Shown here one piece after another: positions 40,833 to 48,752 of a stretch of DNA of 64,000 bases. Below the pieces are notes generated by a model, which saw only the letters and a list, made by a program, of their open reading frames with translations, ran no database searches and was not told the origin of the DNA. The stretch spans positions 5,828,001-5,892,000 of the forward strand of contig NZ_CP113264.1 of the NCBI RefSeq assembly GCF_026642255.1, written 5' to 3'. Source of the DNA: Streptomonospora nanhaiensis (GTDB lineage Bacteria; Actinomycetota; Actinomycetes; Streptosporangiales; Streptosporangiaceae). A program made the position numbers and the translations under genes. How positions within the stretch are numbered: position 1 is the stretch's first letter; every line of letters starts with the position of its first letter.

Positions 40833-40885
40833 CCCTGTACCGTTCCGGGGGCGGACGGAGCCGGTGACCGTCCTCGGGACCCCGG

Positions 40886-41641
40886 TCAGCCGGGCGGTCG
40901 CAGCACGGCGAACGCGTCGGTGATCTCCAATCCCCGTGTGCGGAAGCGGAAGAGGGCCGCGGGGCGCCCGCCCGAGCGTCCGGAGGGCACGGAGCGGCCG
41001 GTCTCCTCGATCTGCCCGCGCCGCAGCAGGACCCGGCGCAGGTTGGTGGCCGCCACGTCGTGCCCGAGGGCCGCCCGGTAGTAGCCCGACAGCTCCGACA
41101 TCGTGAACTCGGGCGGGGCGAGCGCGAACCCGACATTGGTGTAGCTGAGCTTGGCGCGCAGCCGGTGGTGGCCGGAGCGGACGATGGACGCGTGGTCGAA
41201 CGCCATCGGGGGCAGGAGCGCGGCGGGGTGCCAGCCGGTGTCGGCCGGCACGACCGGGTCGATGTTCGCGGGCACGAGCCCGAGGTAGGCCGTGGCCAGG
41301 GTGCGGCGCTGGGGGTGGCGGCCGGGGTCGCTGCGCGTCTCCAGCTGCTCCAGGTGGGAGAGGTCGCGCACGTCCACCTTCTGGGCGAGCTGGCGCCGGA
41401 TGGAGGCGCCGAGGCTCTCACCCGCCCCGAGCCGCCCGCCGGGAAGGGCCCACTCCCCCTCGCACGGGGGGAGGGCCCTGCGCCACAGGAGGACGCACAG
41501 TTCTCCCGAGCGGATCTGGAGGACGACGGCGAGCGCCTCGTGCGCCGACAGCACCGCGTGGTCCGCCTCGCCGCAGACGGAGGCCCTGACCTGTCCGTTT
41601 GCTTCCGGGTTGTCCACCCTGTCCCTTCCGTTCCTCGTCAT
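40886..41641 (-). CDS. NrtR-like Nudix transcriptional regulator of NAD synthesis
   Basis: 251 residues. The N-terminal half is Nudix-like (WALPGGRLGAGESLGASIRR), but the catalytic REx2EEx pattern is degenerate (RRQLAQK), as in NrtR, which binds ADP-ribose instead of hydrolysing it. The C-terminal half is a winged-helix-like segment (AATNLRRVLLRRGQIEETGR). Divergence from nadA supports an NrtR role, repressing quinolinate synthesis until ADP-ribose signals NAD turnover. ATG 41641 is used; GTG 41653 and a downstream GTG with GGAAGGGA are alternatives. An inverted repeat lies between the two genes. Confidence 0.82.
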   Translation of the reverse strand: MTRNGRDRVDNPEANGQVRASVCGEADHAVLSAHEALAVVLQIRSGELCVLLWRRALPPCEGEWALPGGRLGAGESLGASIRRQLAQKVDVRDLSHLEQLETRSDPGRHPQRRTLATAYLGLVPANIDPVVPADTGWHPAALLPPMAFDHASIVRSGHHRLRAKLSYTNVGFALAPPEFTMSELSGYYRAALGHDVAATNLRRVLLRRGQIEETGRSVPSGRSGGRPAALFRFRTRGLEITDAFAVLRPPG

Positions 41642-41653
41642 GTTAAGCTGCAC

Positions 41654-41682
41654 CAGGTTTGTGCCTGACAGACGAAAACCTG
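41654..41682. promoter_or_regulatory. Candidate NrtR operator
   Basis: CAGGTTT (41654-41660) and AAACCTG (41676-41682) form an inverted repeat with a 15-base spacer in the nrtR-like/nadA divergent region, 71 bases before the nadA ATG. The sequence differs from the cyanobacterial-type NrtR box, so assignment rests on position and symmetry. Confidence 0.45.
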
Positions 41683-41753
41683 TTCATCCGCATCGACCTC
41701 TCACGGCACGGAGTCCGTACGACGTGCCCACAGCCCCAAGGAAGTAGTTGGAC

Positions 41754-42752
41754 ATGGCACCGGTCACCGCCACGGCGGACACCATGACCAGGCAGGAATG
41801 GGCCACCGAGGTCCGCCGCCTGGCAGAGGAGCGCGACGCTGTCATCCTCGCGCACAACTACCAGCGCCCGGAAATCCAGGACGTGGCGCACTACACCGGT
41901 GACTCCCTCGCGCTGTCCCGCCTGGCCGCCACCGTGGACGCCGGGACCATCGTCTTCTGCGGCGTGCACTTCATGGCCGAGACCGCGAAGATCCTCGCCC
42001 CGGAGAAGACCGTCCTCCTCCCGGACCCCGCCGCGGGATGCTCGCTCGCCGACACCGTCACCGCCGCGGACGTGCGCGCCTGGAAGGCCGAGCACCCCGA
42101 CGCGGTCGTCGTCGCGTACGTCAACACCACCGCGGCGGTCAAGGCCGAGACGGACATCTGCTGCACGTCCTCCAACGCCGCCGACGTCATCCGGTCCATC
42201 CCGGAGGACCGCGAGATCCTGTTCCTCCCGGACCAGTTCCTCGGCGCCCACGTCAAAAGGGTCACCGGTCGCGAGAACATCCACATCTGGATGGGCGAGT
42301 GCCACGTGCACGCGGGGATCGACGGCCACACCCTGCGCGAGCGGGTCGCCGCCGAACCCGACGCCGAGGTGTACGTCCACCCCGAGTGCGGCTGCGCCAC
42401 CTCCGCCCTCTACCTCGTGGGCAGCGGCGCCGTCCCCCAGGAGCGCGTGAAGGTCCTCTCCACCGGCGGCATGCTGACCGCGGCCGAGAACACCACCGCC
42501 AAGAAGGTGCTGATCGCGACCGAGACCGGCATGCTGCACCAGCTGCGCGGGGTCAACCCGACCACCGAGTTCGAGGCGGTCAACTCCCGCGCCGAGTGCC
42601 ACTACATGAAGATGATCGACGCCGACAAGCTGCTCGGCTCCCTCCGCCACGGCACCACGGAGATCACGGTCGACGCAGACACGGCCGAGCGCGCACGGCG
42701 CTCCGTCGAGCGCATGGTCGCGATCGGCTCGCCCTCCCGGGGCGGCGAGTAG
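41754..42752 (+). CDS. nadA: Quinolinate synthase A
   Basis: 332 residues. Condenses iminoaspartate with dihydroxyacetone phosphate to quinolinate, using a [4Fe-4S] cluster. Landmarks: ILAHNYQRPEIQDVAHYTGD, three likely cluster cysteines in VFCGVHF, HPECGCATS and AECHYMKM, and IHIWMGECHVH. ATG 41754 follows AAGGAAG; an in-frame TTG at 41748 is possible. nadB and nadC are not in the window. Divergent from the NrtR-like gene; a GC-rich hairpin follows. Confidence 0.96.
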   Translation: MAPVTATADTMTRQEWATEVRRLAEERDAVILAHNYQRPEIQDVAHYTGDSLALSRLAATVDAGTIVFCGVHFMAETAKILAPEKTVLLPDPAAGCSLADTVTAADVRAWKAEHPDAVVVAYVNTTAAVKAETDICCTSSNAADVIRSIPEDREILFLPDQFLGAHVKRVTGRENIHIWMGECHVHAGIDGHTLRERVAAEPDAEVYVHPECGCATSALYLVGSGAVPQERVKVLSTGGMLTAAENTTAKKVLIATETGMLHQLRGVNPTTEFEAVNSRAECHYMKMIDADKLLGSLRHGTTEITVDADTAERARRSVERMVAIGSPSRGGE

Positions 42753-42772
42753 CACCGGCCCCGCCCCTCTCC

Positions 42773-42817
42773 GGCCGGCCGGGTCCGGGCCGCCCCTGCG
42801 GCCGCTCCCGGCCGGCC
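42773..42817 (+). terminator. Terminator of nadA
   Basis: GGCCGGCCGGG (42773-42783) pairs with CCCGGCCGGCC (42807-42817), with a further GGCCGC/GCGGCC pairing inside. Very stable, no T-run. Confidence 0.6.
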
Positions 42818-42923
42818 ACGGAAATTCGGGTAACAGAACTCTTACCTTCGGGACACAGCTGTCTCTTTATCTCCACGCCGCTCCCCTCCCCTCGCTACCG
42901 TCACGGTTGAGCGGGGGAGAATC

Positions 42924-44384
42924 GTGACCAGAGATGGCGAAACAGGCGAACCAGCACGGACGGCGATCGAGGCGCTCTACGACGCCTTCGCCCCACCCCT
43001 GTACAGGTACGCCTGGGCGCTCCTGGGAGACGATCCGGAGCAGGTCTCCGATGCCGTGCACGACGGGCTGGTGGCGGGCGTCGTCCTCGACGCGCGCCGC
43101 TCCGACCCCGCCGACCGGGGCCCCTGGCTGTACGCCCTGGTCCGCTCCGCCTGCCAGCGGCGCGGCCTGGCCCACGTCAGCCCCTACACCGGCCTGGCCA
43201 CGGTGCCCGCCGAGGCCCCGGTCGCCCGCATGTTCGCCGGGCTGCCCGCCAGCCACCGCGAACTGGTCGAACTGCACCTGCGGCACGCGCTGCCCACCTC
43301 GGCGACCGCCCGCGTCCTGGGCCTGGACCCCGCGATCTGCGGTGAGCTGACCCGCTCCGCGATCCGCCGCGCGGCCGAGTGCCTGGCGGAGGCGACCGGC
43401 GGATCCGCCCTCGCCGACCGGGGGGAGGCCCCTCCCGAGGGGGCCCGGGCCGGGGAGGCCCTGCCCGATGCCCCCGGGGGGATCGGCTCCCCCGGCTCCG
43501 CGGCGTGGCGCGCCCAGGTCCACGAGGTCTCCTCCGCCCTCGCGCTGCTGCGCCCGCCCGGTCCGCCGCCCGGCCTCCGCGAGCGGGTGCTCCTCACCTG
43601 CCTCGACCCCGGGTCCTCCGGCGTCCGCGACCGGATCGCCGCCCAGATGCACCCGCTCACCGGCGAGGGCTACCCCCTGCACCGGTCCCGCGTGCCGGGA
43701 GAGCCCGAAGAGGTCCCGGAGGCCTTCGAGCCCGGCCCCGAACCCCTCCCCCGGGCCCTGCCCGGAGACCGCCTGACCACCGCGGACCACCCGGCGCACG
43801 AGGAGGGGGCGACCCCGCTCCCCGGTCCGCGCCCGGAACAGGACGACGAGGGGGCGCGGCGCCGCCGGGCCGACCACCGCCGCTGGTCGCTGCCCGCCGT
43901 CTCCGGCCTGGCCACGGTCGCGGTGGCGGTCTCCCTGTGGGCGTGGGCGAGTGCCGTGGGCGGCCCCTCCACGATGATCGGCACGGCCCCCGCCGAGGCC
44001 GAACGCGGTCCCGGCGCCTCGGACGTGGAGACCGCCTCGACTGCCTCCGACGCCAAACCCGAGGCCGGCCCCACCGGCCCGGACTCCGAGCCGACCGCTC
44101 CGGCCTCCCCCGAGGTCCCGGGGAAGCCCGGGGACGACGCTCCCGGGGAGGAGGCCTCCGGGGAGGGCACACCGGACGGGGGCGCCGCGCCCGCGCCGTC
44201 GGCCGGGGAGCAGAGCCCGCCCGCCGACGGCGGACCGGACGACGACCCCGACGGCTCGGACAGGGACGGCTCCGGGGACGACGACGCCCCCGGCGACCCG
44301 TCCGAGGAGGACGGGTCCGACGACGGGGGCGGTGGCGGTGGTCTGTTCGACGGGCTGCTGGGGCTGCTCTTCGGCGGTGGCTGA
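42924..44384 (+). CDS. Sigma-factor-like protein with membrane anchor and acidic extracytoplasmic tail
   Basis: 486 residues in three parts. Residues 10-160 look like an ECF sigma factor: ALYDAFAPPLYRYAWALLGD (region 2) and FAGLPASHRELVELHLRHAL with RVLGLDPAICGELTRSAIRR (region 4). A Pro/acidic linker leads to one transmembrane helix (LATVAVAVSLWAWA, about residue 330). The last 130 residues are Asp/Glu/Gly/Pro-rich and end GGGGGGLFDGLLGLLFGGG. GTG 42924 follows GGGGGAG. No anti-sigma gene is adjacent. It may be a membrane-held regulator released by proteolysis; that is inference. Uncertain whether it binds core polymerase. Confidence 0.75.
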   Translation: MTRDGETGEPARTAIEALYDAFAPPLYRYAWALLGDDPEQVSDAVHDGLVAGVVLDARRSDPADRGPWLYALVRSACQRRGLAHVSPYTGLATVPAEAPVARMFAGLPASHRELVELHLRHALPTSATARVLGLDPAICGELTRSAIRRAAECLAEATGGSALADRGEAPPEGARAGEALPDAPGGIGSPGSAAWRAQVHEVSSALALLRPPGPPPGLRERVLLTCLDPGSSGVRDRIAAQMHPLTGEGYPLHRSRVPGEPEEVPEAFEPGPEPLPRALPGDRLTTADHPAHEEGATPLPGPRPEQDDEGARRRRADHRRWSLPAVSGLATVAVAVSLWAWASAVGGPSTMIGTAPAEAERGPGASDVETASTASDAKPEAGPTGPDSEPTAPASPEVPGKPGDDAPGEEASGEGTPDGGAAPAPSAGEQSPPADGGPDDDPDGSDRDGSGDDDAPGDPSEEDGSDDGGGGGGLFDGLLGLLFGGG

Positions 44385-44440
44385 CGCCGGGGCGCCCCGA
44401 CCTCCCGCGCGGCCGTCGCGGCCGGACGTCTACGCGGGTG

Positions 44441-45040
44441 TCAGAAGGCGACGAGGAGGTGCTCGGCCGCGGTCCGCAGCCGCCGCTCGACCTCGTCGAC
44501 GTCGCGCCGCCCCTTGAGGACCTCGACCAGCTCGAAGATCCACACGCTGGTGAGCGAGCCGACCAGGACGTACCCGGCGCCGGTCCGGTCGACCCCGGCG
44601 GCGGGGTCCTCCCCCGGCGGGGCGGTTCCGGCGCCCTCCAGGTTGCCGGTGGCCACCCGCCACACCAGGTCGGAGATGCGCACGTCCAGCTCGATCTTGA
44701 CCTCGGCCATGATGAGCGACCGGATGAGCGCGTCGGCGAGCTCGGGCTCGCGCATCAGCCCGCGGGTGGCGCGCAGCAGGACGTCGACGGCGCGCTCGGC
44801 CGGGGAGTCGGCCGTGGGCGGCCGGCGGACGATCCCGCCCTCCAACAGGTCGAGCTCCTCGGTGACCACGGCGACCACGAGGTCCATCTTGGAGGGGAAG
44901 TACCTGTACAGGGTGCCGAGGGCGACCCCGGCCCGCTCGGCGACCGACCGCATCTGCATGGCCTCGACGCCACCGCGCACGGCGAGCGCGGCCGCCGTCT
45001 GCACGATGCGCTTTCGGCGCTGGGTCTGACTTCGCGACAT
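44441..45040 (-). CDS. TetR family regulator, KstR-like
   Basis: 199 residues. The N-terminal HTH (MRSVAERAGVALGTLYRYFP, about residues 29-48) is close in style to mycobacterial KstR ('QMRAVAERADVAVGTLYRYFPSK'), a repressor of sterol and lipid degradation. The ligand domain is helical with VWIFELVEVLKGRRD near the end. ATG 45040 has only a weak site; GTG 45067 (MAVQAPSGTMSRS) has GGGAGAG and may be the true start. Divergent from the MBL-hydrolase gene; two palindromes between them suit control in both directions. Confidence 0.88.
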   Translation of the reverse strand: MSRSQTQRRKRIVQTAAALAVRGGVEAMQMRSVAERAGVALGTLYRYFPSKMDLVVAVVTEELDLLEGGIVRRPPTADSPAERAVDVLLRATRGLMREPELADALIRSLIMAEVKIELDVRISDLVWRVATGNLEGAGTAPPGEDPAAGVDRTGAGYVLVGSLTSVWIFELVEVLKGRRDVDEVERRLRTAAEHLLVAF

Positions 45041-45293
45041 GGTTCCGCTCGGCGCCTGCACCGCCACAGGATCTCTCCCATTCGTCGTCAGTCCGCGCGC
45101 TGCCCGCTCGCCACGGCGCTGAGGGCCAGGACTCGGCCGAGGCTCCTGTGAACCCCGACCGCACGAGAACACGTTATCCAACGGTTTCCCTCCCGCGCAG
45201 TTCTTCACGCCCATGATCCACACCTCATCGCACGACGTAGCAGTAGCAATACGAAGAGGACGCCAGGCTTTTCGGATATCCCGTCCAAGCTTT

Positions 45294-45309
45294 ATAGAAT
45301 ATGTTCTAT
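45294..45309. promoter_or_regulatory. KstR-like operator 1
   Basis: ATAGAATATGTTCTAT, a perfect 6-bp-arm palindrome. It matches the KstR form TnnAAC-nn-GTTnnA with one change, in an AT-rich island between the TetR and MBL genes. Confidence 0.6.
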
Positions 45310-45385
45310 TTAGGGGGCTCGCTTGGCCCCCGCCCCCTATGCCCCACCCGGCCCCCTCCGGCCGCGGCCCCGGAACGACCACATC

Positions 45386-45413
45386 CTAGAATCGAACCGG
45401 ATTCGGTTTCTAG
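45386..45413. promoter_or_regulatory. Operator 2, long imperfect palindrome
   Basis: CTAGAA (45386-45391) and TTCTAG (45408-45413) with nested CGAA/TTCG, ending 15 bases before the MBL-hydrolase ATG. The 361-base region 45068-45428 contains this, operator 1 and no gene. Confidence 0.55.
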
Positions 45414-45428
45414 TGAGAGGTCGCCCCC

Positions 45429-46457
45429 ATGCCTGACGTGCCCCCCGTCGAGGACCTCGGGGACGGGGTGTGGAGCCTTCCGGTGCCCATCCCCGGCAAC
45501 CCCCTCGGCTTCACCTACGTCTACGTCCTGACCGGCCCGGCCGGCCCCGTCCTCGTCGACACCGGCTGGGACCACGACGAGTCGTGGGAGGCGCTCGTCC
45601 AGGGCCTCGGGCGGACCGGGCACGCGGTGGAGGAGGTCCGGGGAGCGGTCCTCACCCACTTCCACCCCGACCACTCCGGCCTGGCCGGCCGCCTTCGCGA
45701 GGCCTCCGACGCCTGGATCGCCATGCACCCGGCCGACATCGCCGTGACCGAACACCTGGGCTCCGTCCCCGCGGAGACCCGCCGCGCCTCGATCGCCGAC
45801 CAGCTGCGCCGCTCGGGCTTCCCCGACGAGGACGTCCGGACCCTCCTGGACGGACCGCGGCCGTTCACGCCCTCCGCCGTGCCCGACCTCGCCCTGGAGG
45901 ACGGCGCCGCCGTCGACCTCCCCGGCCGCGACCTGCGCGCGGTGTGGACCCCCGGCCACACCCCCGGACACCTGTGCCTGCACCTGGCCGACGGCGGCAG
46001 GCTGTTCACGGGGGACCACGTCCTGCCCCGCATCACCCCGCACGTGGGCCGGTTCCCGCTCCTGTCCGACACGGGCGACCCCCTCGGCGCCTTCCTCGAC
46101 TCCCAGGCGCGCATGGGAAGGCTCCCCGACGCCGACCGGCTGGTGTGCCTTCCCTCACACGAGAGCCGCTTCACCGGACTCACCGCCCGCTCGGAGGAGA
46201 TCACCGCCCACCACGAGCAGCGCCTGGACGAGATGGCCGCGCTCCTCTCCGAGGGTCCCGCCACGCTGTGGGAGGTCACCTCCCGCCTCGCGTGGAAGCG
46301 GCCCTGGACCGGCATGCGCGTCCAGGCACGCCACATGGCCGCCGCCGAGACCGCCGCCCACCTGCGGCTCCTCGAAGCGCGCGGTCTCGCACACCGTTCC
46401 GAGAAGGACGGCCTGCCACGCTGGGTCGCCGTCGCCCCGGCACGGCGCCCGGCATAG
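45429..46457 (+). CDS. MBL-fold metallo-hydrolase with C-terminal winged-helix
   Basis: 342 residues. The metal motif THFHPDHSG (H-x-H-x-D-H), distal His in WTPGHTPGH and Asp in FTGDHVLP are intact, so a dinuclear zinc hydrolase is expected. The last 90 residues (EEITAHHEQRLDEMAALLSE, then LRLLEARGLAHRSEKDG) resemble the winged-helix tail of LACTB2-type RNase/acyl hydrolases. ATG 45429 follows GAGAGG. Divergent from the KstR-like gene; an acyl-thioester or lipid-derived substrate is a guess from the regulator type. Confidence 0.88.
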   Translation: MPDVPPVEDLGDGVWSLPVPIPGNPLGFTYVYVLTGPAGPVLVDTGWDHDESWEALVQGLGRTGHAVEEVRGAVLTHFHPDHSGLAGRLREASDAWIAMHPADIAVTEHLGSVPAETRRASIADQLRRSGFPDEDVRTLLDGPRPFTPSAVPDLALEDGAAVDLPGRDLRAVWTPGHTPGHLCLHLADGGRLFTGDHVLPRITPHVGRFPLLSDTGDPLGAFLDSQARMGRLPDADRLVCLPSHESRFTGLTARSEEITAHHEQRLDEMAALLSEGPATLWEVTSRLAWKRPWTGMRVQARHMAAAETAAHLRLLEARGLAHRSEKDGLPRWVAVAPARRPA

Positions 46458-46628
46458 GATCCCTTACCAACCGGCCCGACGCCGCCGCCGACCCAACTGC
46501 CGAGTAACATATGGGGCGCTCATGCCCGTCACCGGCGAACACGCGCGTCCGCGACGGCGACCACCCCGCCCACACACCGGCGGCACGCAGCGGCGAGCGG
46601 GCCAGCGACCCAACGAAGAGGTGGACTC

Positions 46629-47978
46629 TTGACCCAGCCGGGCAACAACACGGGACCGGGCCCACGGCCGTCCGCCGAGCGCCCCCTCCGCGTCGCCCTG
46701 CTGTCCTACCGCAGCAAGCAGCACGTGGGAGGACAGGGCGTGTACGTCCGCCACCTGTCACGGGAGCTGGCCGCCCTGGGCCACGAGGTCACCGTCTTCT
46801 CCGGCCAGCCCTACCCGGTCCTGGACGAGGGCGTCACCCTGGAGAAGATCCCCTCCCTGGACCTCTACAACGACGCCAACCCGTTCGTCGCCCCGCCCGT
46901 GCGCGAATGGCGCGACTGGATCGACGTCCTGGAGGTCGCCACCATGTGGACCGCCGGATTCCCCGAACCCCTCACGTACTCCCTGCGCGCCAACCGCGAA
47001 CTGCGCCGGCGGCTGGACGAGTTCGACGTCGTCCACGACAACCAGACACTGGGCTGGGGCCTGCTCGGCATCAAGTCCGCCGGCCTCCCCCTGGTCACCA
47101 CCATCCACCACCCCATCAGCGTGGACCGCAGGATCGAACTGGAGGAGGCCAAGGGCCTCCAGAAGCTCTCCAAGCGCCGCTGGTACGGGTTCGTGGGGAT
47201 GCAGGCCCGGGTCGCCCGCAGACTCGACCCCATCCTCGTCCCCTCCCGGTCCTCGGCGGAGGACATCGCCAGGGAGTTCGGGGTCGACCCCGCGGCCATG
47301 GAGGTCACCCCCCTCGGCGTGGACACCCGCTACTTCCACCCGCGCCCCGAGCTGGAGCGCGTCCCCGGCCGCATCGTGTGCACGGCCAGCGCCGACAGCC
47401 CGCTCAAGGGCGTGGCGGTCCTCCTGCGCGCCGTGTCCAAGCTCGCCACCGAACGCGACGTCTCCCTGACCGTCGTGAGCCGTCCCCGGCCGGGCGGCCC
47501 CACCGACCGGCTGGTGGACGAGCTGAGCCTGCGCGACCGTGTCGAGTTCGTCAGCGGCATCGACGACACGGAGCTGGCCGAGCTGATCGCGAGCGCCCAG
47601 GTCGCCGTCGTCCCGTCCTTCTACGAGGGCTTCTCCCTGCCCGCCGTGGAGGCCATGGCCTGCGGCACCCCCCTGGTCGCCAGCCACGCCGGGGCGCTGC
47701 CCGAGGTCGTGGGAACCGACGGCGACGCCGGACGGCTCGTCCCCCCGGGAGACCCGGAGGTCCTGGCGGACGCGATCGCCGCCCTGCTCGACGACGGCGC
47801 CGAGCGCGGGCGCATGGGCGCCGCCGCCTGGCAGCGCGTCCAGGAGCGCTTCACCTGGCGTGCGGTCGCCGAGCTGACCGCGCGGAGGTACGCCTCCACC
47901 ATCGACCTCGTCAGGGGCGGCCGCCCCGCCGACGACACCCGTCCCGCGCCCGCGCGGGCCCGCGCGAACGGCGCCTGA
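46629..47978 (+). CDS. Glycosyltransferase family 4
   Basis: 449 residues, GT-B fold. N-terminal LLSYRSKQHVGGQGVYVRHL binds acceptor; the donor-side signature is PSFYEGFSLPAVEAMACGTP (E-x7-E), preceded by GRIVCTASADSPLKGVAVLL. Retaining transferase, probably using a nucleotide-sugar. TTG 46629 follows GAGGTGG at 6 bases. First of three close genes with a methyltransferase and a terpene-cyclase-like protein. The 171 bases before it carry no gene. Confidence 0.92.
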   Translation: MTQPGNNTGPGPRPSAERPLRVALLSYRSKQHVGGQGVYVRHLSRELAALGHEVTVFSGQPYPVLDEGVTLEKIPSLDLYNDANPFVAPPVREWRDWIDVLEVATMWTAGFPEPLTYSLRANRELRRRLDEFDVVHDNQTLGWGLLGIKSAGLPLVTTIHHPISVDRRIELEEAKGLQKLSKRRWYGFVGMQARVARRLDPILVPSRSSAEDIAREFGVDPAAMEVTPLGVDTRYFHPRPELERVPGRIVCTASADSPLKGVAVLLRAVSKLATERDVSLTVVSRPRPGGPTDRLVDELSLRDRVEFVSGIDDTELAELIASAQVAVVPSFYEGFSLPAVEAMACGTPLVASHAGALPEVVGTDGDAGRLVPPGDPEVLADAIAALLDDGAERGRMGAAAWQRVQERFTWRAVAELTARRYASTIDLVRGGRPADDTRPAPARARANGA

Positions 47979-48032
47979 CCCGGCGGGCCGCGCGCACCAC
48001 CACCCGCGTCCGCACCACCTAGGGAGCCTCCA

Positions 48033-48752
48033 CTGATCACCGTCGACTTCAACCTGTTCCCCGTCGGACCGGGCGACCGCGTTCTCGACCTGGGCTGCGG
48101 CGGCGGCCGGCACGCCTTCGAGGCCTACCGCCGCGGGGCCGACGTCGTGGCCTTCGACCAGAACGTCGGCGACCTCGCCGAGGTCGAGACGATGTTCGCG
48201 GCGATGCGCCACGAGGGGGAGGCCCCCGAGGAGGCCAGTGCCGAGACCGTCAAGGGCGACGCCCTCGACATGCCCTTCGACGACGACAGCTTCGACCGGG
48301 TGGTCGCTGCCGAGATCTTCGAGCACATCCCGCACGACACCGCCGGGATGAAGGAGCTGTTCCGGGTGCTGAGACCGGGCGGGATCGCCGCGGTGACGGT
48401 TCCGAGCTTCCTGCCCGAACGCCTCTGCTGGGCCCTCTCGGAGCAGTACCACACCAACGAGGGCGGGCACATCCGCATCTACACGCGCGCCGAGCTGGAG
48501 GCCAAGCTCAAGGCCACCGGGTTCGAGATCGGCCCGCACCACCACGCGCACGCCCTGCACGCACCGTACTGGTGGATCAAGTGCGCGGTGGGCACGGACA
48601 ACGACGACCACCCCCTCGCCAAGGCCTACCACGACATGCTGGTGTGGGACATGCTCCAGGCCCCGAAGGTGACCCGGATCGCCGAACGCCTCCTCAACCC
48701 GGTCATCGGCAAGAGCGTGGTCGTGTACGTGCGCAAGCCGCACGCCGCCTGA
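48033..48752 (+). CDS. Class I SAM-dependent methyltransferase, probable CTG start
   Basis: 239 residues. SAM motif I is VLDLGCGGGRHAFEAYRRG, followed by VVAFDQN (motif II) and DALDMPFDDDSFDRVVAAEI (motifs III-IV). The motif I region lies upstream of the first in-frame ATG (48147), so a start further upstream is needed. CTG 48033 has GGGAG 8 bases before it and gives MITVDFNLFPVGPGDRV, a natural N-terminus; no in-frame ATG, GTG or TTG is available nearby. 54 bases after the glycosyltransferase stop; its own stop overlaps the next ATG. Confidence 0.88.
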   Translation: MITVDFNLFPVGPGDRVLDLGCGGGRHAFEAYRRGADVVAFDQNVGDLAEVETMFAAMRHEGEAPEEASAETVKGDALDMPFDDDSFDRVVAAEIFEHIPHDTAGMKELFRVLRPGGIAAVTVPSFLPERLCWALSEQYHTNEGGHIRIYTRAELEAKLKATGFEIGPHHHAHALHAPYWWIKCAVGTDNDDHPLAKAYHDMLVWDMLQAPKVTRIAERLLNPVIGKSVVVYVRKPHAA

